DNA of 64,000 nucleotides. It comes from Patella vulgata (taxonomy: Eukaryota > Mollusca > Gastropoda > Patellidae). Position numbers and translations under genes: made by a program. Shown piece after piece: positions 1 through 12,739 of this stretch (its first letter is position 1; each line of letters begins with the position of its first letter). The notes below the pieces were generated by a model. The model made no database searches. It was given only the letters and a program-made list of their open reading frames with translations, and was not told the origin of the DNA. The DNA lies in assembly GCF_932274485.2 (NCBI RefSeq), contig NC_065880.2, positions 4,441,695 to 4,505,694 on the forward strand, in the 5' to 3' direction.

Positions 1-1121
1 GTCAAAAATATTATACCACACCCTGGTTGAAGGGCCCTTGGATCTGGCGGTCTACGTGTAGTACCATAGGTCGTTAGTCAGACGTGGAAAGCGGACATGC
101 ACTAAAAGCGGTGGCCACATCCGGCGTATGACCCATATTTCATATTACCAGTTATTTAATACAGTTATTCCTTTTCTTAGCTTAGTGAAATCTCCTATCA
201 CGTGTCCAAAATACAATCTATCATGAGTCCAGTGTTTGGGTGCTCGATTTTAGATGCATACTGGTCATATACATTTACATTAAGTGTAGGTCCCCATTAT
301 CGAGGATGGTGAATTTAAGTGAATGATACATGGTGTTTCTTATAGTCAGTAATGAATATATGTGGTGATAAATACATATCTTATGCGCGTCTTTGACCCC
401 AATAGACGGCTTTGATACAGTGTCATCGGTTTTTGAATGTCAGTGATGTGTGTGTCCTCTCTTATCATTCTTAAAAACAGTAGGAGGAGAATATTGATAA
501 AGAACTGAATTTACATTCCGGAATTGCTAATTATTTCATCGAAATACGGTTTCAAATGTCTACCAATGTCCTTGAAAAGAACCATCAATCAACACGTGTG
601 TGTGTGAGGGGGTGGGGGGGGAATCTGGCCTACATTGTGTGTTGTAATAGTCTAGACATCGCACCATATAACTTTGGCGTATGTTTCATACACTAAAAGT
701 CATGACAAATGCACCAGGTGTTTATTCGGAACTCAATACGTGTTGATGAAGAAAGAGTGTTAAATCGTTTCATGTAATAAAATAGGAATATATCCATAAA
801 TTTATTCAAATATGAACAATATGTGTATCTTACATACAAAAGATCTTTTATAATCCCTATTTTATTAAAATATAAACCTGTTACATATTACCCATTTTAT
901 TAAAATATAAACCAACCGTCTGTTCTATAAATTATATTGCACTACTACTTACGAAACAAGCTGTGCTTCTGTATTTTGAAAAATAACTCACATATTTTTA
1001 AAAGACACCTCAAAATTTACCTGTAAACCAATAATTATTCATGTAATACTGTTAATGTGCAAATTATTCCCGAACATGGGCGCACGAGCCCAATGGTTTT
1101 TTTTACATATGCGTTTTTTCT
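1..1121. other. Non-coding, AT-rich stretch
   Basis: No convincing coding exon was seen on either strand. There is a short GT run followed by a G run near 597-620. Phrases such as 'tcctcggttaatcaa' and 'gtccacag' recur at 2210-2330 and 4080-4960, so this may be an old dispersed repeat, but the copies are too diverged to delimit by eye. Confidence 0.5.
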
Positions 1122-1401
1122 AGAGAGAGAGAGAGAGAAATGGGGTTTAACGTCCACTCGACACAAACTAGGTCATTTCGGGACTAACATATGGTTTAAT
1201 TTTATTTCAATAATTCGCTTGCGCGTAGGGGTCTTTAGCAGTGGGAGGAAACCGAAGGACCCGGAGAAAACCCACGAGGTTGGACAGGCGACCCTACTCC
1301 TTGTCACGCACAACCGGGGATTCGAAACCACCCCAGTTGACTCAATGACAGGCCGTATGATACAGCACACACGTGCTAACCATTCAGCCACCCAACCCCC
1401 C
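1122..1401 (-). mobile_element. tRNA-derived SINE, family A (CT tail)
   Basis: Read on the minus strand it has a tRNA-like head (A-box-like TGGCTGAATGGTTAGC, B-box-like GGTTTCGAATCC), a body containing 'ctcccactgctaaagac' and 'cgcaagcgaattattgaaat', and the 3' end GACGTTAAACCCCATTTC followed by a CT run (a GA run on the plus strand). At least ten related copies lie in this window. This one is nearly full length. Confidence 0.85.
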
Positions 1402-1929
1402 GCGTTTTTTCTGCTATTCCAGTTCGAGTGTACAGTAACTTGAAAGTGGTCCAATAATAGTCTTTTTTGGGGGATTTTTTGGACCAGCAGGAACTGGTCG
1501 CTAACCGCTACTCTTCTTCTTCTTCTCCTTCTTCTTAGGGTAACGCTCTTCGAAAAAGCCTAAGGCTCTGTCAATTCAAGTCCAATCGACATGAAAATTT
1601 TAAGTGGCATGCTTGTTCTTTGAACAATTCGGCATCGATTTGGTCAATTAGATTTTTTAATTTTATCCAACAACATGGTCAGTTCCTGGTCCATAGTACG
1701 ATCGTACTTGTTTAAAATATGTGTGCTCTTGCAACCAAATGCCCACTCTATGCCCACCTGATATAAGTGCAATACCTAAAAATTCTCATTTCAAGTCCAC
1801 AGAGCCACGGTCCGAGAAGCCAGTGATCAGGGTGTGCCGTCCACGTGGAAAACATTTTAACATCCCATTTGATTTTCGGGACTATCTGAGATGTTCCGCG
1901 TTAGGCGGTATTATATTTCGTGTGCGACA

Positions 1930-2192
1930 ATACTATATAACGGAAAACTACCGGAAAACACCATGTTATAATGAATACCGGAAAACCACTAAATACCGGA
2001 AAACACAATAAATACCGGAAATACCATAAATAGGTAACCCTGAGACTGGCACCCTAAATAGGTAACCCGGAGTTTGGTCCTCTGTGTGCCTGGTTTAGGA
2101 TAAGGTTTTCCAGTGTTTTCCGGTATTCAGTATAACTACTATAACATGGTGTTTTCCGGTAGTTTTCCGATGTTTTCCGATATATAGTATAG
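1930..2192. repeat. Palindromic MITE-like hairpin
   Basis: Two long inverted arms, about 1930-2005 and 2104-2192, both carry the words ataccggaaaac and ccggaaaacaccatgttata in opposite orientation. A loop of about 100 bp separates them and itself holds two copies of 'aaataggtaaccc'. The arm tips pair as tatactatata/tatatagtata. There is no coding capacity. This looks like a foldback MITE. Confidence 0.7.
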
Positions 2193-2589
2193 CCCTTTCG
2201 TGTGTGTGATCTGAAAAATGAAATATATGATTTTATGTATCAAGTCCGTGGTTAGTGTTTATTGGACAGGGAGAGTATCAAGTCCTCGGTTAATCAAATT
2301 CTAGCATACACATCATATATGGTCACATGGGTGAAATGAGGTATTTCTGCTACATCTAAACTTAATTGAGCCTACATAAGGTGAATTTGACTATTATTAT
2401 TATCATACCTTTGACAAAACATCCGATGACCTGTGTAAGATAACCATTTCAACCCGTTGATCGATATTAAAAATCAAGTCATCTTGTCATTATATTACTT
2501 CTGACTGTGACTGAATTTTCGATCGTTTTATCTGGCGTAACATAAGAGATTATTGCCGAAATAATAAGGATAAAATAATAAATAATCAA

Positions 2590-2830
2590 CTATTGAAATA
2601 TTAAAGTCGCCCAAGTTCAAGTAGTGACACGTGTTAGCACATGTTAAGCCAGTTGCAATTGTTTTATATTAGTTTGTGAAATATAGTTAGTGATCTGCCA
2701 TTTTCCAAATTACCAAAGAACTCAGTATGAAAGACTAGGTTTTTGTTAAAACATTTTGATCCACACATCTTAAATTATACTAGGTCTCCGTGTATGCCCT
2801 TTGCATTCTACAGGAAATGGCTGCTTTCTG
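2590..2830 (+). repeat. Dispersed repeat, inverted mate at 32.7 kb
   Basis: This stretch, which includes 'atctgccattttccaaatta' and 'gttcaagtagtgacac', recurs in reverse orientation at about 32690-32875. The copies are diverged but collinear, so this is an interspersed repeat of unknown family. No coding content was seen. Confidence 0.6.
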
Positions 2831-2954
2831 TATATACTTTTATTGGAAATAACTACCCTATAAATACTTTCGTGAGAAGTTGGTATTTAAAAATGTTAGT
2901 AGTGTAAAAGTTCAGGTTAATATCATAAATGGTTAAGCTAATATCTTATATTAC

Positions 2955-3215
2955 CTTGAAATTTCAAGATATTAACTTGACTTTTCAAGATATCATCTTG
3001 AATTTTCAAGATGTCAACTTTAACTTTCAAGAAACAAACTTTTATTTCAAGCTACTTACATGAATTAACATGACTTTTCAAGATGCCATCGTGAATTTGC
3101 AAGATACCAACTTGAATTTTCAAGGTACTAACTTGAATTTTCAAGATATTAATTTGAATTTTCAAGATATTAACTTGAATTTTCAAGATATTAACTTGAA
3201 TTAACAAGACACAAG
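2955..3215. repeat. Minisatellite, about 21-bp unit
   Basis: Roughly a dozen imperfect copies of a 20-22 bp unit resembling 'ttaacttgaattttcaagat'. The unit is self-complementary at its core (cttgaa/ttcaag), so single strands could fold into short hairpins. Confidence 0.8.
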
Positions 3216-5260
3216 GCGTAGGACTTTTGTAGAATTTTTGCTCTTTAAATTAGTAGCACTGAATTAATTAATATCTTTGGCAAATTATTGGATTCACATA
3301 TATGTAGCTACTTAAATCAAAATGAGCGAATGAGTGACAGATTGTTACATAAAAAAGTCATAATGTGGTAAACATTCAATTCTATGTTGATAACATATAT
3401 CTTGTGGGAAATTTCTCCGGTAAGTTTCCACTGTCCACATAAGGGTGGGTTTCGACGTCATTAGGATAATTGACCAATCTCCCTAATTATTTACATCATA
3501 TTTGACCAATTAGATAATTGGGCGTCAGGGCCCGAAGCTACAGAACTATCATATTTGTGAGAATTCGAGAGACAGCAGACAGATTCTGGAAGGGAAAAGA
3601 TGTAGCAATTTCTATCAGCAGACTCGCCCCAGCGAGTCTGGCTGGATAGGGTTTGAGAGAATGACTTTAGTATTATAATCTACTATGTTTGTATTTATGT
3701 ATCCAGCTATGATATATAAAAACGAATAGTTGCATTGTTATTCCTAGTAAGACAAACATCTTAACTACTGAGAAAACAGAAGTCTTAACTATTTAGATAA
3801 GAAGAAAATAGTGTGCCGCTTTCCACGTCTGACAGAAAGACCCATGGTGCTACACAGGACAACAAATTTCAAGACACTAATCTGAGATTTCAAGATACAT
3901 ATTGGGGTGATCGTGATTATAAGTAATATTACAAAAACTGTCATTACAGAGTTTGTGCGGCCTCAAATTATTCTACCTTTCCATTCATTTTCAGAACATT
4001 GCAAACAGATGATGACGATGATAATGTTAATGCTGATGATAAATTACCGGTATATTGCTGACGGAATGTAAATTTTTGGATCACTTGTTGGAGATCCGGA
4101 ATCCCAGAAATAATTTTCCCCAAGTATTCGATCGTGTGCGAATCATCGATTGTTCACATACAGACTGTAAGACCTCACTTATATTGGTTTCAAAAACGGT
4201 TACATTGTCGTTCTTCCCATGTGTGGTCAAGGGTGGGGGGGGACAAAAACGTAGTTATTTACAGGTTAAAGACCACAATGAGGGTCAAGTCCACAAGTCC
4301 TCGATTGTTCACATATCGTCTGTACTTCCTCAGTCAGATTGGTTTAGAAAATTAAAAGTTGGCCGAATCTTTCAGTGGGCTGCTCCTTTGTCAAAGGGGG
4401 TCTGTTCTCGGATATAGAGTGTTGAACCCACTCAATTTATATTATTGATATACACTTGTGAGTGTGTGTAGTCGGTTTTTGGTGTTCACCATACACAAAG
4501 TCCCCATTTGTCGGTATTAAAACATAATATGCGTCCTCGGTTGATCACATTAATAACTGTTCTATCGCGATATTGTGCCACACATCAATTTTAAACAGTT
4601 ATATTGTATTTTTCCCATGTGTGGTCCAAGGGTTGTGGGGTTGGGGACAAAAACGTAGTAAGTGTCAAGTCCACAGTTTGATTGTATAGAGCAAATGACC
4701 TCGTTTGGCGGCGTTCCCATACTTACACTATGCGTGTCTTCGATTAGGCGTAACTAGCATAGGGACTCGGCTGGTCGTATTTCCCCAATTATTTGCAAAC
4801 TCCAGTGTGTCCGCATTTCTTCCGTAAAAAGTCAAATGCAGAAAATATATAAATTGAGGTATGATTTATATCTTTTCATAATCGTTTGATGTAATAGAGT
4901 TCATGCAATATTTATCAAGACCTCGATTAGGAGGATCCATTCAAAGTCCTCGATTGACACCATTTACATGTATGTGTGTGTGTGTGTGTGTGGGGGGGGG
5001 GGTCATTATATATAACACAGTATAATTAGTATTAGAATTCTCTGTTTTTCTGTTAACATTTCAAATATCTATTTAGTTTTGATGTATTAATTTACTTTTT
5101 CCTATGATTTTATGAATAAATAATAATCTTACAAAAACAAAAACAAATTTTGTTTCCTTCTTTTATCAAACTTTACAGGTCTAACAGAGCAAAGAGATGG
5201 GTCCTGCATAAAAAGGTTGCTATACTGTATATAAATTGGGGAAAAACACAACACAAGTTT
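3216..5260. other. Non-coding stretch with diverged internal repeats
   Basis: No supported exon. A module containing 'cccatgtgtggtc' preceding a G-rich run occurs at about 4215-4245 and 4610-4640, with similar flanks ('ttgttcacat' / 'ttgatcacat'), so the stretch holds an old local duplication. A GT run followed by a G run lies at 4973-5003. Confidence 0.4.
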
Positions 5261-5261
5261 T

Positions 5262-5522
5262 TGTGGATGGTTATACACAAGTTTGTATGAAACCACACAA
5301 GTTTCAGAAATTTCAACACAAGTTTCAGAAATTTTAACATAAGTTTCAGAACTTTCAACACAAGTTTCAGAAATTTCAAAACAAGTTTCAAAAATTTCAA
5401 CACAAGTTTCAAAAATTTCAACACAAGTTTCAAAAATTTCAACACAAGTATTGTGTAGATTTTCACACAAGTTTCAACACAAGTTTGTGTTGTTTGATAA
5501 ATTTTAACACAAGTTAAAGAAG
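5262..5522. repeat. Minisatellite, about 22-bp unit
   Basis: About ten copies of a unit like 'acacaagtttcagaaatttca' in tandem. The open frames on the minus strand here are by-products of the repeat period and look like low-complexity translations (ETCVEI-type), so they are not called as genes. The array abuts the truncated end of the retrotransposon that follows. Confidence 0.85.
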
Positions 5523-7590
5523 TTGAGAATATGTTACATTTAGGTATTATTGACCCCTACGACATCTCCGTATAGTTCTCCTATTGTCATTGTTGAAAAA
5601 CCTGATGGTTCTAATATATTTTGTATTGATTTTAGAGCACTCAATCGTATAACAGAATTTGATGCTGAGCCTATGCCTAGACATGATCATATCTTTGCTA
5701 GGATTGCAAAAAGTAACTACCTTTCAAAAATAGATTTAACAAAGGGCTACTGGCAGATACCCCTAGAAGAGAGTTCTAGGTCAAAGACAGCTTTTGTAAC
5801 CCCTTTAGGTTTGATGCAGTTTAGAAACATGCCGTTTGGCTGTGTAACAGCACCAGCGACATTTAGTAAAATTATGAGGAAACTCTTGTATCACTTGGAT
5901 GGAACTGATAACTATTTAGACGATATTTTAGTTTTTTCAGAGACTTGGTCAGATCATCTACAGATACTTCGATCTTTATTTGAACGATTACGGCCTGCTA
6001 ATTTGACTGCACGTCCCAGCAAATGTTCAATCGGGTTTTCAAAGTTAAATTAATTAGGACATTTTGTAGGTCAAAGAGTGATTCGTCCCATGGAGAGTAA
6101 AATTGAAAGCATCAAACAGACAGAACCTCCGAAAACGAAAAAACAATTACAATCATTTTTAGGGTTAGTGGGATATTATCGACAATTTGTACCTAACTTT
6201 TCAGCGGTAGCAGTTCCACTTACAGATTTAACTAGAAAGGGAAAACCAAATAAACTAGAATGGGGAAATGCTCAAAATAATGCTTTTATTTTTCTAAAAC
6301 AGGTTTTGTCAAATTCACCAGTGCTGCGTTTGCCAGATTTTACTAAAACATTTATATTAAGAACTGATGCTAGTGGAACAGGTTTAGGGGCTATTCTTTT
6401 ACAGGAATTCGAGGATGGCAAGTTTCCATTGGCTTATGACCGTAAGAAACTTTTACCGCGTGAAACAAGGTATGCTATTATCGAAAAAGAATGCTTAGCC
6501 TTAGTTTGGGCTATTAAAAGATTTGAGGAATACCTATATGGTGTTGAATTTTTGGTTGAAACTGATCATGAACCGTTACAGTATTTACACAAGGCCAAAA
6601 TTGCTAACAGTAGAATTATGAGATGGGCATTAAGTATACAGAATTTTTCATTTATTGTCAGGGCAATAAAGGGTAGAGACAATATTGGGGCAGATTATTT
6701 GAGTCGATCATTCAGTTAGTTAGTTAGTTAATTAGTTAGTCGGATAAACTATTTCTCTTAAGTTTACCCTTGGGGTGGGGGGTAATGTCACAATTGGTAT
6801 GTTAATTTGCTATGTATAATTGTGACATGGTTTATTTCTGTGATTTAGGGTACCTAATTAATTTGGTACAGGGCTAAAGGGAATATTTATTTCTTTTAAA
6901 GACATTTATTAAGGGTTGTACAGGTTTTGGTTAATAAAGTTTAATTATTTTCAATGTATATGCGTTGTTTTTACAGAACGATTGTTGGTATGTCTGAGCA
7001 AGTTAGGTAAGGAGGGTGTAAATTAATGAATGTGTCTGGATTGTGATGCATGTGCAGGTGGTGCATAGTTCTGATTGGATGTTTGAGTGACTAAAAGTTT
7101 CTTGGTGGAGGAATTAGAAAAGTTGGTCAGAGAGGTCATACTGTAGTTTAATCTTGCTGAACTTTGTGAATCGTACGCATGTAGTCTAGGTGAAGTACAT
7201 TTCAATCTTGGTGAAGTTTTAATACAATTAGGGAGTCTAGGTGAATCCGGGAAATAGATCTGTGACATGTGAAGGTTTTGTGTTTTCCAAGAATTTGTGT
7301 TCGGGTTTAAAATGTTTTAAAAAACCAACTTACGCGATTGGGATGGTGGAATTAAGACGGAGAATTAATCTGAATGCTAATCAGGAGGATTGATTGAATT
7401 AAAGCAACAGAGTACTAAATGCCGGAATGAACTGTAACTTTAAAGCATTTAATTTTGTAAAAACCTCTTAAATTGTATATGTAAATTGATTGTACAATAT
7501 ACATATTTAAAATAAATTAATTAGTTGTGTTTGTTGGAAATTTGGAAAAGGGGGCAATTAAGTTAAAGAACCTGAGGTCACTTTGTGACA
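5523..7590 (+). mobile_element. Ty3/gypsy LTR retrotransposon fossil, 5'-truncated
   Basis: Remains of pol: reverse transcriptase (about 5550-6050, with the YLDDILVFS catalytic motif and the KIDLTKGYWQI region) followed by RNase H (about 6080-6720, RTDASGTGLGAIL and TDHEPLQYL). Downstream is a G-rich polypurine tract (about 6770-6785) and a 3' LTR at 6786-7590 that begins TGTCACAATTGG and ends TTTGTGACA. Gag, protease, integrase and the 5' LTR are not present here. The element is broken, with at least one break within pol besides the truncation. A fragment of the same LTR lies at 47.86 kb. Age cannot be judged without a second LTR; it is probably not recent. Confidence 0.85.
6786..7590 (+). 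repeat. 3' LTR of the Ty3/gypsy fossil
   Basis: Begins TGTCACA just after a polypurine tract and ends TGTGACA, giving the usual inverted terminal words. It contains an AATAAAG polyadenylation-type signal near 6940. The first ~165 bp match 47860-48021. No RNA or protein gene was seen inside. Confidence 0.7.
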
Positions 7591-7899
7591 CGTGTCTGGA
7601 TAAGGAGTTTTGGCTTTCACGTCCAAACGACTCAATATTTTGAGCCATGGTAAATACACCATTCATCTATATTTTGGCGCTTAAATTGCATACGTACTCG
7701 GACTTTTATTTTTGAGGCTCTGTTCAAATCGGGATAATCAATTTAACACATAGTTTAAGTTTCATCTCATGAATCGCACAATAATTGTAGCCTCGAGAAG
7801 GTCCACAAACTTCATTTATATTTCACATTTTGCGTAAAAGGCAGGAGACCAATACGCACCAAAATTAAACTCATCCAAGAGCTATAGTTATACTCGTTT

Positions 7900-8450
7900 T
7901 AAGTTCATCTAAATCGGATAAAACCTTTGACCTCTAGATGGTCCACAACCTTGGTATTACATGTTTTTATACTATTTGTGTAATGGAGACATTTGACTGA
8001 AAGTTTCTGTCCGATTATGATGTAATAGTGATTCATTTGAACAGTCTTGAAAATAAGATAACAATGGGGACCTCTAGAGGGTACACATGCTAAAAATAAT
8101 ATATTTCGTAAGTTAGGGCTCATAATCCAGAAAGCTACGGTCCAATACGTGCCAATATCGAAAGGAACCCAGGCCTTTAGAATATATCGAAATTGGATGT
8201 AAATTCGAACCTCTGACCCACAACTTGGGTATTGCATACCTTTAAGGGTAACGGCCATTTACTCGGGCAGTTTCGTTCCGATTGTCACGAAATTTGAATT
8301 AAATCGTAATTATGGTGCCTCGGTGATATATTTGAACGGTTTTGAAAATCAAATAAAAAGACTATGAGGTCTAGAGGGTTCACAAGCTAAAAATGTCGAG
8401 ATCTTTCGGCTATAAACATACACTGTCAGTTTACCTCTAGAGTGTCCACA
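7900..8450. repeat. Dispersed repeat with 'gggctcataatccagaaag' module
   Basis: Two or three diverged copies of a module reading roughly 'ataatccagaaagctacggtccaata', then 'aaaggaacc', 'tataaacatac', 'aaatcggataa' and 'cctctagagtgtccaca'. The same module appears at 16395-16690 and 26935-27735. No coding function is apparent; unclassified interspersed or satellite-like DNA. Confidence 0.6.
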
Positions 8451-9198
8451 ACCTTGGAAATATTATGCATATATTTGTCAAGTTCAGTGTCGCAGGAAAT
8501 CACCCTCGAATGAGCTTGCATGATAATGGATTTATAAAAGAAATAAAATTTCACTTCATTACTGAGTAATTTCATTCGCCAAAAAGCGTCTCTAGATCCA
8601 CAGGAGCTTCCGGGGCCCAGTAAGCCCCTGGACCATCTCCTAAAGTCCTGGGATGGTAGCCCCCTTCCCCTAATCAAGAATTGCTTCCGCCGGCCCTGGC
8701 AATATTTTGCCAGTTGAATAATTGGTAGCGGAAATCTAGATATAAGGAACTGGATTTGGGCGACATACGTAGACACGCATTGGGTTCTTTTGACGATCAA
8801 TTTATGATGTAATGGTTTCCTGAGTCTGGCCACGTTGGTTAGACTTTTACAGGAGTGTAGTTGAGAGAAGACATGTTAAGTTTAAATATTGTAATGTAGA
8901 CTATTGTTTACCTGATGTGATATAAAAACATATAGCAAAAAACTATTGTAGTTCCTGTTACATATTTGATTTCAGTTACGTGAGAAAACACCACGGTGAA
9001 GTCCTTACGGATAGAGATACAACAGTAGCCAGTCCACAGTCAAATCAATCCCTTGATGACCAGGCCAAAACATATATGGCAGTGGTAGTGTTACAGGGTG
9101 AGCCACCGTCCCACCCACTGGACCACCGTGGATCTTAATAGTATTCACTAAATATCATGTGTTGTCAAAGATAATTCCCAGAAAATTTCATTTCATAC

Positions 9199-9304
9199 CT
9201 GTAGCATGCTGGATGTGGAATAGGTCGGTCTCCTGCTTCTTTTTGTTTATACGATACACATGTCTTAGCTCCTGTACGCGTTGCGATCCATCAACTATTA
9301 CACC
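9199..9304 (-). CDS. Candidate internal exon, unknown protein
   Basis: On the minus strand an acceptor (caatctatcag) precedes 35 open codons plus one base and a donor (ACAG/gtatga). The peptide starts GVIVDGSQRVQELRHVYRIN and ends near DLFHIQHAT. It is charged and not low-complexity. It joins in frame (phase 0) to the candidate first exon at 9731-9778. I do not recognise the family, and I found no convincing next exon to the left, so the gene model is incomplete. Support is splice sites plus peptide character only. Confidence 0.35.
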
Positions 9305-9730
9305 CTGATAGATTGCACTGACACTGACACAGATATTAGATCATTGTAAAAATCTATAGTCTAGATATATAGAGAAAATTTCACAATTTATTTTAATAAA
9401 CTAACAAGGCGTTTCTTTACCGTGAGCAAAGTGACGTGACGGGGCGAGATTATGGCCATCTGTCGCGATGTTTTTTCGCTCCGCCCTCGCATATAGTAAA
9501 AGTGAGAAAAGGAGGAGCTTAGACCTGTCATAGAAACAATGATAAAATCTCTGTACTCATGTTGTTGGAATGTGAATGACTTTTATATTTCTATTTGATC
9601 ATCAGACAATTTATATATATTCAAACTAATTAATTTATCATAATTTTGCTTCAAATTCTTCTCAAAACATTGTAACTGACAAGGAATCCCCCGCTATAAA
9701 AATCGACCATGTTTGTGTCACGTGACTTAC

Positions 9731-9778
9731 CTCTCTCGGTACCTTTAGCAACCCTTGCGAGGTCGGAGGAGAATTCAT
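9731..9778 (-). CDS. Candidate first coding exon, unknown protein
   Basis: On the minus strand an ATG opens 16 codons (MNSPPTSQGLLKVPRE) and ends exactly at a consensus donor (GAG/gtaagt) in phase 0, the same phase as the candidate exon at 9199-9304. The joined peptide has no stop across the junction. The region around 9400-9790 is locally richer in CpG than its surroundings, which would suit a promoter-proximal exon. Function unknown. Confidence 0.35.
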
Positions 9779-9799
9779 TGCATACACAAGACGATGTTG

Positions 9800-11150
9800 T
9801 CTTTAATCGCTGACTATTTATTACAAATATCGAATCCTAAATAAATTTTCGGATTATCCACTTCCCGCGTCTTTTTCTTTGATTTTTATCCCAGAAAGTG
9901 TTGTACGTCTAACTCTTCATAATTTTATCAACATGTACACCAAGCACCCAGTCTTCGCGTGCAACCTTCGACGTCACGCGTGCAGACATTCCTAATCGTC
10001 GGGCTGTCGATTAGGGGAACCCTTACATTTTTGTCCTGTATACTCTCTATGAGTGGTTTTCAGGGAATCCAGTATTTTTCTAGTAAGATTGGATATCTCT
10101 ACTTTCCATATATACCAAAATTGCCATACTTTTATTGGAAATAACCACCCGATAAATACTTTTCTGGGAACCTATCTTTAATATATGCATGTTATATCTA
10201 CTTCCCGAATCGCCATTTCTAGATTAACATATGGTTAAATTTTATTTCAATGGTTCGCTTTATCAGTATTATACCGGTTGCCAAATGTCAGTTTGGCGGC
10301 CATCTTAAAAAATGGCCGTCGTTTGTTTTTTTTATTTGAAATAGTGCGAGTCGGGGAAGCCTTCACAAATCCTCAAACGTTTCACCTATGGATATGTAAT
10401 ATAGCTCAAAAGGTTCATAATATAATTCTGCATCTGCTGGTATATGATATATGTTGTTTAATCAATATTATCAATTTTTAAAAAAAAAAAGAAAAAAGAT
10501 TAATCTGAAAAATGCAACATTTTCGATTTTTTTTTCATGTCCGTTCATAAGTTTAATAACAAATCGTGTTCAGATCCATATAAGCCAAATTATCTATTTG
10601 GTCAACTAAAGTGATTTTATAGATATCAGAAACATTGATCCTAAAAAAAAAATCTCTAATATGAGTGTCCCAACTCCAAGATGGCGGAAATTCAAAATGG
10701 CGACCAAATTTCCTGAAATGGCCAATTTGTCAGATAATAGTCATTTCATTGTTTGATATGACATGAGCTATCCAATTGAAAGGGTGCTCGGTGTTGCTGA
10801 ACTTACAATCAGAGATACATTATGTAAGATTTAGATACAGAGCTAGCCATTCTTACTACAATAGTTCGAAAATAGATAATACAAAATGAATAATTTGAAA
10901 AATTTAATTCAAATTACTCTATTGCGAGCGAATATATTAACCTTTGAAGGTTGGGCAAGACGTGTGCAATAATTCCAACCATAGACAGATTTAGCTCTTG
11001 CATAATGTATTTTAATCTAAACAAAAAGTTTGAAAAATCCAAGATGGCGAAAATTTGAAATGACGGCCAGAATTTCCGTAAAATGAATGATTTTTTTTAG
11101 AAAATCGTCAATTTTCTGTTTTATATAGCTTATAATATATGTTGTATAAG
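9800..11150. other. Non-coding stretch
   Basis: No supported exon. A short SINE-like scrap (attaacatatggtta...ttatttcaatggttcgctt) lies at about 10222-10262. Sentences such as 'caagatggcg' recur around 10675-10710 and 11040-11065, suggesting an old duplicated repeat. Confidence 0.4.
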
Positions 11151-11434
11151 AGAGAGAGAGAGAGAGAGAGAGAGATGGGGTTTAACGTCCACTCGACACA
11201 AACTAGGTCATTTCGGGACTAACACATGGTTCAATTTTATTTCAATAATTCGCTTGCGCGTAGGGGACTTTAGACATGGGAGGAAACCGGAGGACCCGGA
11301 GAAAACCCACGAGGTTGGACAGGCGACACTACTCCTTGTCACGTACAACCGGGGAATCGAAACCACGCAAGACCTCACTGACAGACCTTATGATACAGCG
11401 CGCACGTGCTAACCATTCAGCCATCCAACCCCCC
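11151..11434 (-). mobile_element. tRNA-derived SINE, family A, with target duplication
   Basis: Nearly full-length minus-strand copy ending in a CT tail (GA run on plus). It is flanked by a 12-bp target duplication with one mismatch, atgttgtataag on the left and atgctgtataag on the right, which is the signature of LINE-type target-primed retroposition. Confidence 0.85.
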
Positions 11435-11636
11435 ATGCTGTATAAGGTTTTCAGAGTCATATAGTCTAGTAGGCCTGCAGCCAAAATTTTTAACTTGCTT
11501 AGAAACACAGTTCCGCTACACCAGGAACACAAATCCAAGCAAAATGTTTTAAGGCCAGATGAAAATTGTGATAATTGTCAAATAAATGCTATATTTATAC
11601 TGACAATTGTGAAGTTGAACATGGGAGTAAAAGCAA

Positions 11637-11980
11637 ATGAAATGAAATGGGGTTTAACGTCCCACTGTTCTGCTCCTATACTGGGCTAATGAAGACGGGC
11701 ATAAACCATACAGTGTGCTATGAGGGAAATTTTGCCCGGGCAGCGGCGCTATCGTCTACTCTTATATCGAATTCCAACTGCCAAGGGATCTTTTACGTGC
11801 ATTCCAATGTATACACGGGACCTCAGTTTTTCGTCTCATCCGAAGGACTAGACAGCTGTCCTTGTCAGGCCCTCCGTCCTGCATCACTGACAAAGGGGAA
11901 CCACGTCGGAAAATCTGGATGAACATTCTCAGCCAATACAGGGATGAAACACCCGACCTCCAGGCTAGCAAGCCAGCGCC
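11637..11980 (-). mobile_element. tRNA-derived SINE, family B (ATTTC tail)
   Basis: On the minus strand the family has a tRNA-like head (GGCTAGGTGGTTAAGACGCT, B box GGTGTTCGATCCC), a body with 'acgtaaaagatcccttggca' and 'gggcaaaatttccctcatag', and the end GACGTTAAACCCCATTTC followed by ATTTC repeats. This copy is close to full length. The final 3' words are the same as in family A. Confidence 0.85.
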
Positions 11981-12151
11981 TTTTTTTTCTCTTATTCCTG
12001 TTTATTCAGATATTAAAATATATACAGACATGTCACACATGAATAAAAATAATATACTAAACATAAAAAAATATACTAAACATATTTACACTTTTTCATA
12101 TGAAAGAGTTAATAGGTAAGGTTTAAAAACATATTTTTGTGGGGTTTATAG

Positions 12152-12523
12152 GAAATGAAATGGAATGGGGTTTAACATCCTACTGTTCTGCTCCGAACTG
12201 GGCTAATGAAAACGGGCATACCCCATACAATGTGCAATGGGGGAAATTTTGCCCGGACAGTGGCACTACGGCCTACTCTTATATCTAATCCCAACTGTCA
12301 AATGATCTTTTACGTGCACGCTAATATGTACACGGCACCTCGGTTTTTCGTCCCATCCGAACGACTAGACAGCTGTTCTTGTAGGACCCTCCGTCTTTCA
12401 TCACTAACAAGGGAGAACCACGCCGGAAAAATTGTATGAACTTTCTCGGACAATGCAGGGATCGAACACCCGACCTCTAGGGACACGAACCAGTGTCTTA
12501 CCCACTTAGTCATCGTGATCCCC
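12152..12523 (-). mobile_element. tRNA-derived SINE, family B, perfect 13-bp target duplication
   Basis: Full-length minus-strand copy bounded by gtggggtttatag at 12139-12151 and again at 12524-12536. It is more diverged from the other family B copies than 11637-11980, so it probably inserted earlier. Confidence 0.88.
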
Positions 12524-12739
12524 GTGGGGTTTATAGCTATATACAGTATAAATATTTACAGTGTTTACATTTAAAGTAATTAAAAGGGGTAATTTACAAA
12601 AAAAGGTCGGTGGTATATACAAACTCTTTCAAAAATCTAATTTAATATTTCCATTATCTTCATATATTATAAGGAATGACGGCTTAATGGACTTATCAAT
12701 AAAATTTGACTTATTATTCTTTAAAAAATATACTAATGT

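Noticed and set aside
5129-5470. Overlapping minus-strand open frames with repeated ETCVEI/KFLKLVL units
   Set aside because: They are translations of a 22-bp minisatellite and have no promoter, splice or family support.
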